Origin: Apus apus
Lineage: Eukaryota > Chordata > Aves > Apodiformes > Apodidae
NCBI RefSeq assembly: GCF_020740795.1
Contig: NC_067285.1
Span: forward strand, 37,829,318 to 37,893,317
Reading direction: 5' to 3'
DNA: 64,000 nt
A program made the translations under genes and the position numbers. A model generated the notes under the pieces. It ran no database searches. It saw only the letters and a program-made list of their open reading frames with translations, and was not told where the DNA came from. This document shows positions 36,755 to 49,330 of this stretch, one piece after another (within the stretch, counting starts at the first letter, position 1; the number at the start of each line of letters is the position of its first letter).

Positions 36755-38847
36755 AGCACCTTGGTCAAATCTGAGCTTCCTCCACTACAGGCTGTAGCTG
36801 CAAGTTCCAGCCCCTTGGCACTGTCTCCTCTGTCATTTGGAGGAGGAGCTGCCTGCAGACACAGAAGATGTTTCTTAATTACCAGCAAAAAAAAGCAGAG
36901 GAAAGCACAGTTCAATAACAAATAAAATTCATTCCTCTAATGTATATTAAGTCCACGTTGCTTCCCCTGGAGCCTACTTGCCGCAGCAGATAACCTTAGA
37001 CCAATGGAAGCACATTCTGTGTCAGGTGCAGACCCCAAGATGCCTCCAAACATCCCCTGTCCTGGGCCTCCTCCATAGCTGCTCTTGGCACACAGCCAGA
37101 TACACACTGAAGTCACAAGGTCCCACTCATCTTTTATGCCCTGCAGGGAAAAGTACAGGTGTCTCTAGCGTAGGTGAAGGCGAGGAGGAGAGTTGCCTCC
37201 TCTGTTGGACAGCTTGGGTTCAACTGCCCAGGATGCCCTTTCTAGTCAAGAGGATCAGTTGTCTTAACTGAGATGTTTTGGGTCCTTTGATAATGGGCAT
37301 GTTCACATGGCATGGGGCCTGCTGGCCAAAGATGGAGGGGAACTGTCTCCAAGGGTGAAAAGGATTTTGGCCAGGAGTTGGTGGGGCTCCCTGGGAGGCC
37401 TTAAAACTAGGTTTGAAGGGGGAAGGGGATAACATCAGGCCCAGGGGTGACAAGAGGGCAAGAGTTAGCAGGGCTCATGGATAGGGCTTTGAACTAGATT
37501 CAAAGGGGGGATGGGGATGTAACTGGGCTGGATAGAGAGGTGCCTTAGTGTAGTAGCTCAGGCCTTGAGGGGCCGAGTGCTAGTATTTTTGAAAACAAGA
37601 TGGCCTACCACCCTTCAAGAGCCAAAAGGGAAGCACCCATGAGGGAATTAAGGAGTATTTTTAAGGTGCATCCATGAGTTCTGAGAGAGCTGGCTAGGCC
37701 GGCCGTTCTCCATCATCTTTGAGAGGCACGGAGAACGAGAGACATGCCTGAGGACTGGAGGAAAGCCAGTGTCACTCTGAACCTTCACAGCTGCACTCTG
37801 AGGAGGTTTCCTTTCGATTCAGTTCCGTATGGGAAGGTTTTTTAATAGCGTGACCACGTACCCAGCCTTCGTGCCTGTCCTGTATGGACAGTTAATATTC
37901 AGCAAGAAGAAAACCAACCCACTGGCAGAAGGAAACCAGGGGGGTGTGAAGTGTCTTTTCCTCAAGCCACTCCTTTAATTAAAAGGCTCTTTTAAGCTTC
38001 CCAGGCACAGTCCCTTCTGCCCCCGCTGTCGGAGCGGCGAGGGCCCGGCCGGGCCGGGCTCTGCGCGGCCCCCGCTCGTTTCCCGGCGCGGGAGCGGCTC
38101 CTCCCGGCCCGCCCGGCGCCTCCCGCCGCCACGGCCGGGGCGCAGGGCGGGGTGGCTGCCGGGCCCCGGCGCCCGTCCCGGCGGACTGACTCCCGTGTCA
38201 GCAGAGCTGGCGCAGGGCGGGGTGGCCAGGCCAGCCCGGTACAGATGGCGCCGGGCAGCGGCTGCGTGCGGCGGGGGGGCGATGGCGCCATGTTGTGCCT
38301 CTGCCCCGCCCGGCCCCGCCCTTCCGGAAGGTTCTGCGGCCGCGCTGCGGTGGAGCCGTGCGGGGCGGGCGGGCCTGCGCGGCGGGCGCGGGCTGGTACG
38401 TGTCTCTTTGGATGGCCTGGCACGCGTTTGTGCTGTCTGGAAGGAGGATTCTGCCCATCCTGGCGAGGCTTTTCTGCGTGCTGAGCTGCTGGGTGCTGAG
38501 GAGAGAACTGCGCGGGTAGGCTGTGCGTGGCCCAGGCCGTGCAAGAGAGTTCAGGCTGCTAAAAACTAGCAATGTTTGTGGTTTTTCTTCCTTATCAAGC
38601 CATCTACCAATCCTACTGTTCCGTGGGGACACCCTCTGAGTGCCTGCATCCATTCTGGTGGATGCTGGTCGCACGGTCTTCCTCTGCCGAGGAGACACCA
38701 TTTTTTCTGGATCAATATTTACATTTATTTTGCGCCTCCGGCTCTAGAGAGCTGTACCCACCTTGTAGGACATGACACATAGTCACCTGGTAACTGATGT
38801 CATGGTGCTGCACGATGTCACAATCCACTCCCCACCCTGCCGGCTTG

Positions 38848-38855
38848 TATAAATA
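38848..38855 (+). promoter_or_regulatory. PHF7-like TATA box, copy 4
   Basis: TATAAATA, with one C missing just upstream (CTGCCGG for CTGCCCGG), before the ATG at 38975. Confidence 0.65.
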
Positions 38856-38974
38856 CCCCAGGAGCCCACTGCTCTGTGGTGTGTTGCACACTGACACTGG
38901 AGCGTCAGCACAGTCTTGGACTGCACTGAGTTCCTACATTCAGCAAACGCTGCCCTAGCATCCAGTCCAGAGTC

Positions 38975-40646
38975 ATGGAGCTACGGTCAGGGCGCCGCCT
39001 GATGCCTCTGGAGAACACGGGAGCCTCCTGTGGGCCTCCCCAGCCCAAGAGGAGGCGTCAAGACCCCAATGAGAAAGGTGAGCATGGAGCATCCCTGCAG
39101 GCACTCATCAGAGGGGATTTTGGCCAGTGCCCAGCTGTGCAAGCAGAGGCCCCTGTGCCGTGGGAAGGTGCTCCAGCCTCTGCCCCATCCTGCTCCTGGT
39201 GCTAAGCCCCAGACCCACGGTGTGGTGCTGGGGGGTGATGGTGCCACTGTCCCCCACAGTGTGCAGGCTGTGCCAGAGAGCAGATGCAGACCCCATGGTG
39301 GTTGGAGAGTTATGTCGTCTGGACAGGCTCTCTGTCCATGAGAACTGCCTGGTGAGTCCCTGGGACTTGACGCCCCTGCTCCCCATCCTGCACCACCCCT
39401 AGCCCCAGGCATGAACCCTCTTGGCCTCTCTTGCAGTACCATGCCAGTGGGCTGACCCAGAGGGGAGCTGACGACGAGGGCTTCTACGGCTTTCTCCTCC
39501 CTGACATCCAACAGGAGATAAAGCGGGTGGCAACGAAGGCGAGTCTTGGGGGGGCACATGTCCCCACCGTGCCTCCATCTTCCTTCCTTCAAAAAGGCCC
39601 ATTTCTGTGGAAATGGGGGATTTGGAAAGGACGGATGTCTTTATCTGTGGCCCAGTGTCACCGGCCAGGTGGCCACTGATGCATGGCAGGGTTGTGCTGG
39701 GTGAAACGGGCTCCCCGGTGCGTGCGGCACTGACGCTGTCCACTTCTGTGCTGTCCCCAGAGGTGCTGCTTCTGCCACCAGCCGGGCGCCTCGGTCACCT
39801 GCCGGGGTCGGCTGCATCGCTCATCCGGCTGGAGCCACAGGCGCCGCTGCTCCCCGCACCTTCCATTTCCCCTGTGGGAGGGAGGGAGAGTGCATCTCCC
39901 AGTTCTTTGGGGAGTACAAGTGAGTGGAGCTGTCCCATGGGGGCTGGGGATGGGCCGGGACAGAGGAGGGCTGGGTCTGAACTGTCTTCTGTGTCCCACA
40001 GGTCCTTCTGCTCGAAGCACCGGCCGGTACAAGCGGCTGCGGGGAATGCAGCAGCACCGGACCCCCTGCCTCTTCTGCCTGGAGCCAGTGTCGGAGCAGC
40101 CCTGTTTTGACACCCTGGTGTGTCCTGCCTGCGCCAGCGCCTGGCTCCACCGCAGCTGTATCCAGGTAGGCAGCATTGCCCCCAGCCCTGCTGTCATCAC
40201 CCCTGGTTGTCACCCCATCGCCCAGCTCTGGGGCTAAGGGGGAGGTGAAGGGCCCCCCCTCTCCAGCTGCCACGGGTGCTGATGGCTGCTCTGTCCCAGG
40301 CAATGGCGCTGAGCTCAGGCCTGCGCCTCTTCCGCTGCCCGCACTGCCGAGACACGGAGCAGTTCCTGCCCGAGATGTTGCGGCTGGGGATAAAAATCCC
40401 CAACAGGTCAGTGCCCTGCCCTCTGCCTTGTGCCTCTCTGTGATGCTCCAGCCAGTCCCCTTCCTGCCTCCCCAGATGCTGGAGTGGGGGGGACCCTCTC
40501 CCCAGGGCTGAACATTCCCTGACTTCCACAGAGAAGCTTCCTGGGAGCTTGAGATCTTTGAGGACTTTGGCCCAGGACAACCAGAGCGTCCAGGAACTTT
40601 GGCCTTCCAGGATTTTGAAGATCACCAGCCCTTCGACAACATCTAG
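38975..40646 (+). pseudogene. PHF7-like copy 4, frameshifted
   Basis: Exons 38975-39077, 39260-39351, 39437-39538, 39761-39919, 40002-40165, 40300-40406 and 40532-40646. Exon 4 has one extra C (CTGCTCCCCGCACC, about 39852-39855) and exon 5 one extra A (GGTACAAGCGG, about 40031). Together they add two bases, so the frame is lost from the middle of the extended PHD onward. A further A-to-T at 39320 changes Gln55 to Leu. Splice sites, promoter and the shared TAG are otherwise as in copy 1. Both insertions lengthen short runs, the pattern of long-read error, so loss of function should be held loosely. Confidence 0.75.
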
Positions 40647-41247
40647 GAGCATCACAGCTCCTAGTGGGAGCTGGAGCAGGCACAGGAGAGTGGGTGAGTG
40701 TCAGTGGCCCTAGTCGCCACAGCCCCGGTGACAGACAATGCCTTCATCCCCTGCTTTGGGCAGGGATGGAGGTGCTCTGGGGTGCCGAGCCGGGCACAGT
40801 GGCTGCCAAGGAGGACTGGGGGGAACAGGGCGGAGGTGGACTCAGCACAGCGCCAGGGCTGGCACCCCGCACATCTTGGGGGCTGTTGGTTACTTTGCAT
40901 CTTGTTGCTCCCCCAGGCCCTGGAGACTTCTGGAGCCCTGTGGCTCCTGTGGAACCCACCAGCTCTGCACCGCCCTGGGAGAAGATGCCAGCTCCTGGGC
41001 GTGCAGGGACCGCAGTGACACAGGCACTGGTGAGGGGTGCAGCCAGGGGGGACAGGCCACGTGGGACTGGGGGACAGGTGCCGAGTTGTGCTTTGGGGAG
41101 GGAGTGAGACACAGGGCTTGTGCTCATCCTCTCCCTGGCCCTTCCCTCACAGGGTCCCCTGCCTCAGCCAGCACACACTCCAGTCCCCTGGCACAGGGAC
41201 CCTCGCCTCAACCCCACAGTTTCCCTCACCAAACTCCTGGGACTTAA
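40647..41247 (+). pseudogene. Untranslated third-finger exons of PHF7-like copy 4
   Basis: Exon 8 at 40917-41029 and exon 9 at 41153-41247; one extra G in the intron between. AATAAA at 41414. Confidence 0.7.
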
Positions 41248-42340
41248 AGCACCTTGGTCAAATCTGAGCTTCCTCCACTACAGGCTGTAGCTGCAAGTTC
41301 CAGCCCCTTGGCACTGTCTCCTCTGTCATTTGGAGGAGGAGCTGCCTGCAGACACAGAAGATGTTTCTTAATTACCAGCAAAAAAAAGCAGAGGAAAGCA
41401 CAGTTCAATAACAAATAAAATTCATTCCTCTAATGTATATTAAGTCCACATTGCTTCCCCTGGAGCCTACTTGCCGCAGCAGATAACCTTAGACCAATGG
41501 AAGCACATTCTGTGTCAGGTGCAGACCCCAAGATGCCTCCAAACATCCCCTGTCCTGGGCCTCCTCCATAGCTGCTCTTGGCACACAGCCAGATACACAC
41601 TGAAGTCACAAGGTCCCACTCATCTTTTATGCCCTGCAGGGAAAAGTACAGGTGTCTCTAGCGTAGGTGAAGGCGAGGAGGAGAGTTGCCTCCTCTGTTG
41701 GACAGCTTGGGTTCAACTGCCCAGGATGCCCTTCTAGTCAAGAGGATCAGTTGTCTTAACTGAGATGTTTTGGGTCCTTTGATAATGGGCATGTTCACAT
41801 GGCATGGGGCCTGCTGGCCAAAGATGGAGGGGAACTGTCTCCAAGGGTGAAAAGGATTTTTGGCCAGGAGTTGGTGGGGCTCCCTGGGAGGCCTTAAAAC
41901 TAGGTTTGAAGGGGGAAGGGGATAACATCAGGCCCAGGGGTGACAAGAGGGCAAGAGTTAGCAGGGCTCATGGATAGGGCTTTGAACTAGATTCAAAGGG
42001 GGATGGGGATGTAACTGGGCTGGATAGAGAGGTGCCTTAGTGTAGTAGCTCAGGCCTTGAGGGGCCGAGTGCTAGTATTTTTGAAAACAAGATGGCCTAC
42101 CACCCTTCAAGAGCCAAAAGGGAAGCACCCATGAGGGAATTAAGGAGTATTTTTAAGGTGCATCCATGAGTTCTGAGAGAGCTGGCTAGGCCGGCCGTTC
42201 TCCATCATCTTTGAGAGGCACGGAGAACGAGAGACATGCCTGAGGACTGGAGGAAAGCCAGTGTCACTCTGAACCTTCACAGCTGCACTCTGAGGAGGTT
42301 TCCTTTCGATTCAGTTCCGTATGGGAAGGTTTTTTAATAG

Positions 42341-43098
42341 CGTGACCACGTACCCAGCCTTCGTGCCTGTCCTGTATGGACAGTTAATATTCAGCAAGAA
42401 GAAAACCAACCCACTGGCAGAAGGAAACCAGGGGGTGTGAAGTGTCTTTTCCTCAAGCCACTCCTTTAATTAAAAGGCTCTTTTAAGCTTCCCAGGCACA
42501 GTCCCTTCTGCCCCCGCTGTCGGAGCGGCGAGGGCCCGGCCGGGCCGGGCTCTGCGCGGCCCCCGCTCGTTTCCCGGCGCGGGAGCGGCTCCTCCCGGCC
42601 CGCCCGGCGCCTCCCGCCGCCACGGCCGGGGCGCAGGGCGGGGTGGCTGCCGGGCCCCGGCGCCCGTCCCGGCGGACTGACTCCCGTGTCAGCAGAGCTG
42701 GCGCAGGGCGGGGTGGCCAGGCCAGCCCGGTACAGATGGCGCCGGGCAGCGGCTGCGTGCGGCGGGGGGCGATGGCGCCATGTTGTGCCTCTGCCCCGCC
42801 CGGCCCCGCCCTTCCGGAAGGTTCTGCGGCCGCGCTGCGGTGGAGCCGTGCGGGGCGGGCGGGCCTGCGCGGCGGGCGCGGGCTGGTACGTGTCTCTTTG
42901 GATGGCCTGGCACGCGTTTGTGCTGTCTGGAAGGAGGATTCTGCCCATCCTGGCGAGGCTTTTCTGCGTGCTGAGCTGCTGGGTGCTGAGGAGAGAACTG
43001 CGCGGGTAGGCTGTGCGTGGCCCAGGCCGTGCAAGAGAGTTCAGGCTGCTAAAAACTAGCAATGTTTGTGGTTTTTCTTCCTTATCAAGTTATCAACG
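42341..43098 (+). promoter_or_regulatory. Fifth, partial unit: CpG island running into a native first exon
   Basis: Matches the other units to CTTATCAAG at 43089, then departs (TTATCAACG against CCATCTACC). The following GTAAGT at 43099 is a strong plus-strand donor, so the island plus about 50-60 bp reads as the first, probably non-coding, exon of an old transcript. The next plus-strand exon recognised is the CTNNA3 exon at 55159. The exon would end in phase 1 if read from ATG 43059 while the CTNNA3 exon starts in phase 0, so a joint coding start here is unlikely. Confidence 0.55.
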
Positions 43099-46000
43099 GT
43101 AAGTGCTGGTGTTTTCCTTTGTTTTCCTTTTACAAACATTCAGCTCGGTGGCCTTTTCCGTTTAAGACTTTTTTTTTTTTTTTTTTTTTTTCAGGATATG
43201 ATCTAAAACATTGATTTGCGAAGTAAGAACAGAAAGCTTTATTATAAAAAAGTACCGATTTTCCTTTGTTGCTGGATGTGCAGTTTCTCGAGTCGGAATG
43301 TTTAGCTTTTTCTGAGATGGAGGGTATCGAAGCAGGAACGAGCTTTTGGGAGCGCCCGTGTCTGCCCTGCTCGCCAGTGGAAGTGAAGGATTCACAGTCC
43401 AATAGAGAGTAGCGTTTCGGTCAGTATTTGTACTTTATTATGCTGTATCTTTATGTTTAAATCTGTTTGATGGTGAAGTGGTAAAGTAGTCTTTCTCTGG
43501 ATTTTTTTCTTTTCAAGTCACTAGAAGCAGGGCAAGAATAGACGCTATTGTAGAACAGTCTTTATAATAATTCTGAAAGCATTAAGCTATGTTGTATCTT
43601 GTGTAACTCTTAAATGAATGTTGTTTTTTTGTTGTTGTTTATAGTAGATAGAAATTTCTGTGTTCTGTCATGGTTCCCTGTCTTCTCTGTGCATGGTTGT
43701 ACTTGGCATTTGGTCCTTGTATTCTCTGTGGGGGTTCATCTGAGGTACTTCATTTTGATTCCAGGAAACAGCAGTTGACAAGATTTCAACTGCTGGAAAG
43801 CCTGCGGAAAAAAATGAGTCCTTCAGTTAATTGTGAAGTGTGAAACCAAATAATCTATCTTAAAGTATTTTTCTTTTTTTCAATGCGCAGATCTACTGTG
43901 AGGGTTGCATACCATATAGCATTGAATTGGTGCTGTCCTGTCCCAAAGGTTGGAGGGAGACAATTGGCTTGGAGGAAGATTTCAGGAATACTGAAAGCAA
44001 TTTAACTCTTGGCAAGTTCTAAAATGGGATTTTTTATTTTTTTTTCCTGAAAACACAGTATTTGAAAATAATTCTTCAAACATCTCTGATGTGTTTGTGA
44101 GAGGTAGAGGTTTATGAGGAGCTGGAGGTTATTATATAGGGCACTTCAGGTCCAGACTGCTGTCTTTGGTAAATTTCATTGTCTTGAATTGGGAGGTGGG
44201 CCTTGTAGTTGCTCTGGGAAGGCTTTCAGAGTGCTAGAATTAAGATATTGCTACAAGCTGAACCTTGAGAAGTTGGATGAAGCTTTTTTTTATTTTTCTT
44301 TAATTATTTTGTGTGTGTTTTGTTTTGGTGGGGTTTTTTTTATTTGTTTATTATTTTTCTTTTTTCTGTTTGTTTGTTGTTTCTGGAGGGTGGGAGGACC
44401 TCTGAGTACACTTTTGCATGAGTATCAGGAAAATTACTTTTCGTATAAAGCATTTTTTCCTGTTTGAAGACAATGCTGCTCAGGATTGGCAACAAGAATG
44501 CATACAGTTTTGGGTTAATCCTTTCTGTCATGCAGTATGAAAAGATACAGAGATTTATACTGTATTCCATATTTTGTTATATATTCATTCTATCTACAGT
44601 TAATTTGGATTTTCATTGTAGTACTAACCTGTTTGTACCATTAATAATAAGTTAGCAAATACTGCCTTCATTAACACTGCATCTAATCATGTTTACTAAT
44701 CATATATTTACTAATCATGGTTCAATGTATGAATGAAACTTCTATGTAGCAGTACTGGTTTGGTTGAGCTAAATATCTAGGGAGGAAAGAAGTGTGTTTC
44801 TGGGAAGTTAGTAACACCTTTTGATGCAATCTGTAGCCAGTCAGGGATAGTATTTGCACTTTTTACAAGTAAGGTGAAAGAATCCTGTCCTACATATTGG
44901 TATGTTTTAGTACTCCTTTTTGCTGGTCATGTCATTAAACTGTTAAGGTTTTTGCCTGTGCTGATGTTAGGATTATGGATCTGAGGTAGTCTTTTTGCTC
45001 TTAGCCCTGCAAACAAAAGGGCAACCCATCATCATGACATTTTGTTGTTTCAAGAAGAGATTGTTCTTTAGAGAGAAACTGGATGTGCTGAATTCTATGG
45101 TGAGTTTTAGAGGATAAATGGTTTTACTTTTTTTGAATTTGTCACATGCATTTTGCAAGGTATTAACCATGTCCTGCAGAAAGTAAAGTAGGTATGGTTA
45201 ATGATGGATTAGTGGAAATTAGTATCAAAGTTTGTATTTCTGGTAATAAAGTGAATTTGTGTTATTGACAAAATTTATGCTTGTCCCTGTCTTGTTTCTC
45301 TTCTGCTATGGAAAAAAAAAGTGTTTATTTTATTGCTAAAGAGTTTGTTCCTCTCCTGCTCCACTAATAATACTAAGTGCTAAGTGAGAGCTGTAATCTT
45401 TCATTTTGTTAGCATACTGAGTTATCTTAGCTCACTCTGATTTAAATATTAGAGGGTGCATGCATTTTGGAGGAAACACACTGCATCCCCTGGGTTTGAT
45501 TTCCATCTCAGTTAACCAGTCAGAGGTAAAGAGGTGAAGAGGTCTGTCAAAGTCTGTATATTCTGTCAGTGAATTTTGATTATTCCACTTAAATATTTTA
45601 AGGTATTGGCTTGTTCTGTGCATGACTGATGTCACCTATTTTTGCTCCATGGCTAACTGCTATCTTACTTGCAGTGTTTGTTGTCAGGCTGAGATAAGGC
45701 AAACAGAAGGTTGGTTATTGGTTACGTGATTCTATATTTGGATAGTCACGTTCTGTACTTGAAAACCATGCTTTCTTCTGGTTCAACTTAACATAAAGCA
45801 TCTTTACTGCTAAAATAAATTTTTGTCTTCATACTGGTGTTTTTTTCTGCCTGCACAAAGAAAGAGGTAGGGAAAAGGCAGTAAAACAGTTGGGTTTTAG
45901 CCAGTTTCTGGATGGTCCTATTCTCCTTTTCAGGTATTTTTATGTTTCTGTACTGCTGTGGTCCTACCTCTGTTTCTAACATTTCAGCAAATGCTGCTAA

Positions 46001-48265
46001 GGGAGGGGCTTCATAAAGTAATTTATGTTTAGATTTTTCGTCTGCTGTTATGTTTGGGCCCATGGAAGGACTTTTTTTCAGGTATCAAAGGCCATTTTGT
46101 GGTTATTCCAGGAGATAGTCTGGTGCTGGTGTGTGGATGGTACATTTTTGGGGAGTCAGTGAGACACACAGGTCACACTTACAGGCAGTTTCTGTTTAGT
46201 GGACTCTTCATCTAACTTGGGTTGGCAAATTACAAATGTAATCCAAATACAGTATCTTATCTTTGGTTGTAACCAGATCTAGAGAAGGAATCCTGGACTT
46301 AGTTGTTCAGTTGTCTTTACTGTGACCGAGAGCAGATAGAGAAAGGTTAATGGGCTCTGCATCAAGCTGCCAAAGTGTTACTGTGCAGAATTCTCCCTTA
46401 CACATGCATGATCTTTGTCTCAGAGTAGTGTGTGTTTAATTTATTTTTCATTTTTATTTTGACTGAGGCCCAGTTTATCCAAACACCATTCTATAAATAA
46501 ACTTACATGCGAGAATCCCTGTCTGAGCACATGGAACTTGAAAAAGCCAGTTGTGGTGGATTGTTCTAGATCTGTGTTGGTTAGAAAGAAAAACAGAACA
46601 ATCTAGTCTATTGGTATTCAAATATCATTTATTAATTAATTACAGGAACAGAATCTTTAGCATGCCTGGCAGATAATATCACAAGAAGCATTTAAAGTTA
46701 CATGATACTTAGAGGAGTTTCTTCATATTAACAAGATAGTTGGTTACAGTTGAACAGCAGTAGCGATAAACCTCCAGTGTACACGATAGAGCTAATGTTG
46801 GTGAATCAGTAGTGATTATAGCATTACTGAAGTACTATGCAATTTAGTTTGCAGGAAATGGAAGAGATGGAGACAGTCACAATCAAGTGGAAAAGGAATC
46901 AAAAGTGAAAGAGGCTTGCAGATATCTAGTGCCCCTCAGTAGTGAAATTCTCAGACTGAAGAATCTTTCTGGAACAGTGGAAGGAGAAAAGATAAAAAGA
47001 GTCAGGAAAAGCAGCATAATATATGTTAAATATGGTTTTGAGTATGGTTTCTTATTTTATTCCCCCCAAAGTAAAAAAAAAAAAAAAAAATTATAGTAGT
47101 TGTGTAACATTTGACCTGAAATATCCTAAAGTGTTTATAAACAATTCAAAAATAACATAAAAACTCTGGCTGCAGCTTATAAATAGCTCAGTATTACTAT
47201 TTGACTTGATCTGGAAAGAAATTAAGTTTTACTTTAGAAAATGGGCTGGAAAGCAAGCGACCTTGTGATGTTACTTTATTGCCCACTGAAGGCAAGTTTT
47301 CAGTCTTCAGGAATATATTTTTTCACTGTCAACAAATATTCTAATCTGTAAGTTTTATTAAGCTCATAAAATGTACATAGTAATCATAAATGCATATAAA
47401 ATGCAGCAATGACTAGGAGACATACGTGCATCAGTGTAGCCTTTTCTTGGAAAAGTATAGAGTAATTTATTGGTGACCTTTCTAGTTTTTCTATGGCATT
47501 TTTGTATGAACAGTCATTTTCCTTGAAAAACTTTTCAAGGCTTCATGAACAAAGCTAGTGGTAGTAGTTAGGAACATGTAATAAACTTGGAGATGATAGT
47601 TCAGTATACTGCAAAATTAGAAGCACAGAATATGAAAGTACCTTTTTTCATTTGTAGTTGGAAGAGAGCATACTAACAATTAAAATGAATTTTTGGAGAG
47701 TATATCAGAAGCCATGTTGACTGCTGTAATTCAGGTGGTATTCATCAGTTCAGCATTCAGTTGCTCTCAGCTCCTACAAATGAAGTATCTTCTGAACTGT
47801 GATTACTCAGGATTAATCTCTACCTCAATGGATTGCTTTATTGTATTTGTGTTTGTGTCATTGGGTCTCATCACCCTTCTCATGTCCTCTGTCATCCTCC
47901 CCCCCCATTTGTTTGTTTGTATTTGGTGCTGATCTCTGACGGTTACAAAGATAAAGCTTTTATAAAACTTTGTGAAACATCAGGCAAAACAAGGTTGTTA
48001 TCTTGATTTAGGCCTTTTTAGCCCTCTACATGACAGTCATCATGTCAGTGACCTGCTAAATTCATGTATGCATTAAAGTGTCACTGTATCTGGTTAGTGT
48101 TGCTGAGGGTATGTGTAAGAAATACTTGGCTTGATTTTCAGGAGCACCAATAAGTTTTTGTTCTGATCTTTATTACGTGTGTTAAATAAATAAATACATG
48201 TAACTTTCTAGTGAAGACTGGACTGGCAAAATGACAGGGTCAGTATTACAAACTTTCTAGTAAAA
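43099..48265. other. AT-rich CTNNA3 intron, no gene seen
   Basis: Only simple runs (T at about 43171-43192, A near 47074) and short frames. No LINE, LTR or exon recognised. Confidence 0.5.
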
Positions 48266-48270
48266 ACTAT

Positions 48271-49325
48271 TGTTGCGAGCCGATATTGGGGGGCTTCCGG
48301 CTGTCAGGTGCTTTCACGACTTCACCCCTGATGTGGAGGGGTTTGTGAATAAGACCGAGGGTCACACGTGGCACTCGCCTCTCACAGAGGAACGGCCACC
48401 ACGGGACTGTATTTCAGGGTGGTAGTTAGAAAGCACCCCCACCACGCTCACAAATTTTTACTACACAAATTAATCGGTTTAAGGGTTAGCACAAACTGAG
48501 AGATGATGTTTAGGGAAAATGCAAATGTGAATGGCTGCCAGGGATATATATACAGTAAGAAAGTGTCCTTTAGGAAGGCAATGCAAAAGGTCCGGTGCTT
48601 CTAACGGAGAGGGTTAAGGACCAAAGGGAGGAGGGAAGGAAGCCCGACGTCAGTCCTCCTTAAGAGGTCGCACAGTGTGTGCGAGTTTGAGGAGAGGTGT
48701 GTGTGTGTGTGTGAGGTGATGTCACCCTCCCGCTTGTCCCCGAGACGGCAGCCGCGGTCGGTGGCCGGAAGGCAGGACGGCAGGTCCGTGGTGTCGGAGG
48801 GGCAGCCTCTCGGCAGCAGGTGCAGCGGCCGCTGGTTTCCCCTCCAGCGGCAGCAACACGGGGAGGGGGCTCCGGCCCCGACCCCAGGGCTCGGGACCCC
48901 GGCACGCTCGGCGCTGAGGCTCAGGCTGGACCCGGGGCAGGCAGGCAGGCAGGGTCCCAGCACCAGTGTCCGCAGCAGGGGGGTGTCCCACGCAGAAAGC
49001 GTCCGAACGGGCCTCAGGGAGGAGGGAAGGGCCCACCTGCTGCCCTTGCCACCTTTGATACCCCCTGACCCACCTGTCCAGTCAGTGTCCCTGTCCAGAG
49101 CCAATGAGCATCCATGAGCCCCACGTTAGGGCGGTGACTGCCAGGGGCACAGGGTGGCTTGTCGCCCATCCTTTCTGTCCCAGGCCACAGCTGTTGTTTT
49201 GGGTCCAATTGTCCTTGAGAAGCAAGTCTGGTTTAGTCTATTAGCTGGGAATAATCAGGAGAAGGCCTTCACTGGCTGAAAAGGCATTTTGTTTAGACTT
49301 CTGTGGGGAAGAACAGTTTCCCACA
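48271..49325 (-). mobile_element. Complete ERV solo LTR with 5-bp target duplication
   Basis: 1,055 bp from TGTTGCGAGC to TTTCCCACA, flanked by ACTAT at 48266-48270 and 49326-49330. Read on the minus strand it starts TGTGGGAAAC and ends GCTCGCAACA, with GC-rich U3, a TATATATATCCC promoter-like stretch and a U5 shared with the LTR at 63065-63673. No internal region adjoins. Clear duplication and intact ends suggest a fairly recent insertion into the intron. Confidence 0.9.
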
Positions 49326-49330
49326 ACTAT

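Larger units (their letters stand above)
24378..43089 (+). repeat. Tandem array of a 4.49-kb unit: four full copies and one partial
   Basis: Unit starts (CGTGACCACGTACCCAGCCT) are at 24378, 28868, 33360, 37849 and 42341, giving unit lengths of 4490, 4492, 4489 and 4492. The fifth copy stops after 749 bp at 43089. Each full unit contains a CpG island, a TATA promoter, a PHF7-like gene, CR1 fragments and a 37-bp filler. Differences between copies are mostly one-base changes in G, C or T runs plus a handful of substitutions, so amplification or homogenisation was very recent. Confidence 0.98.
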
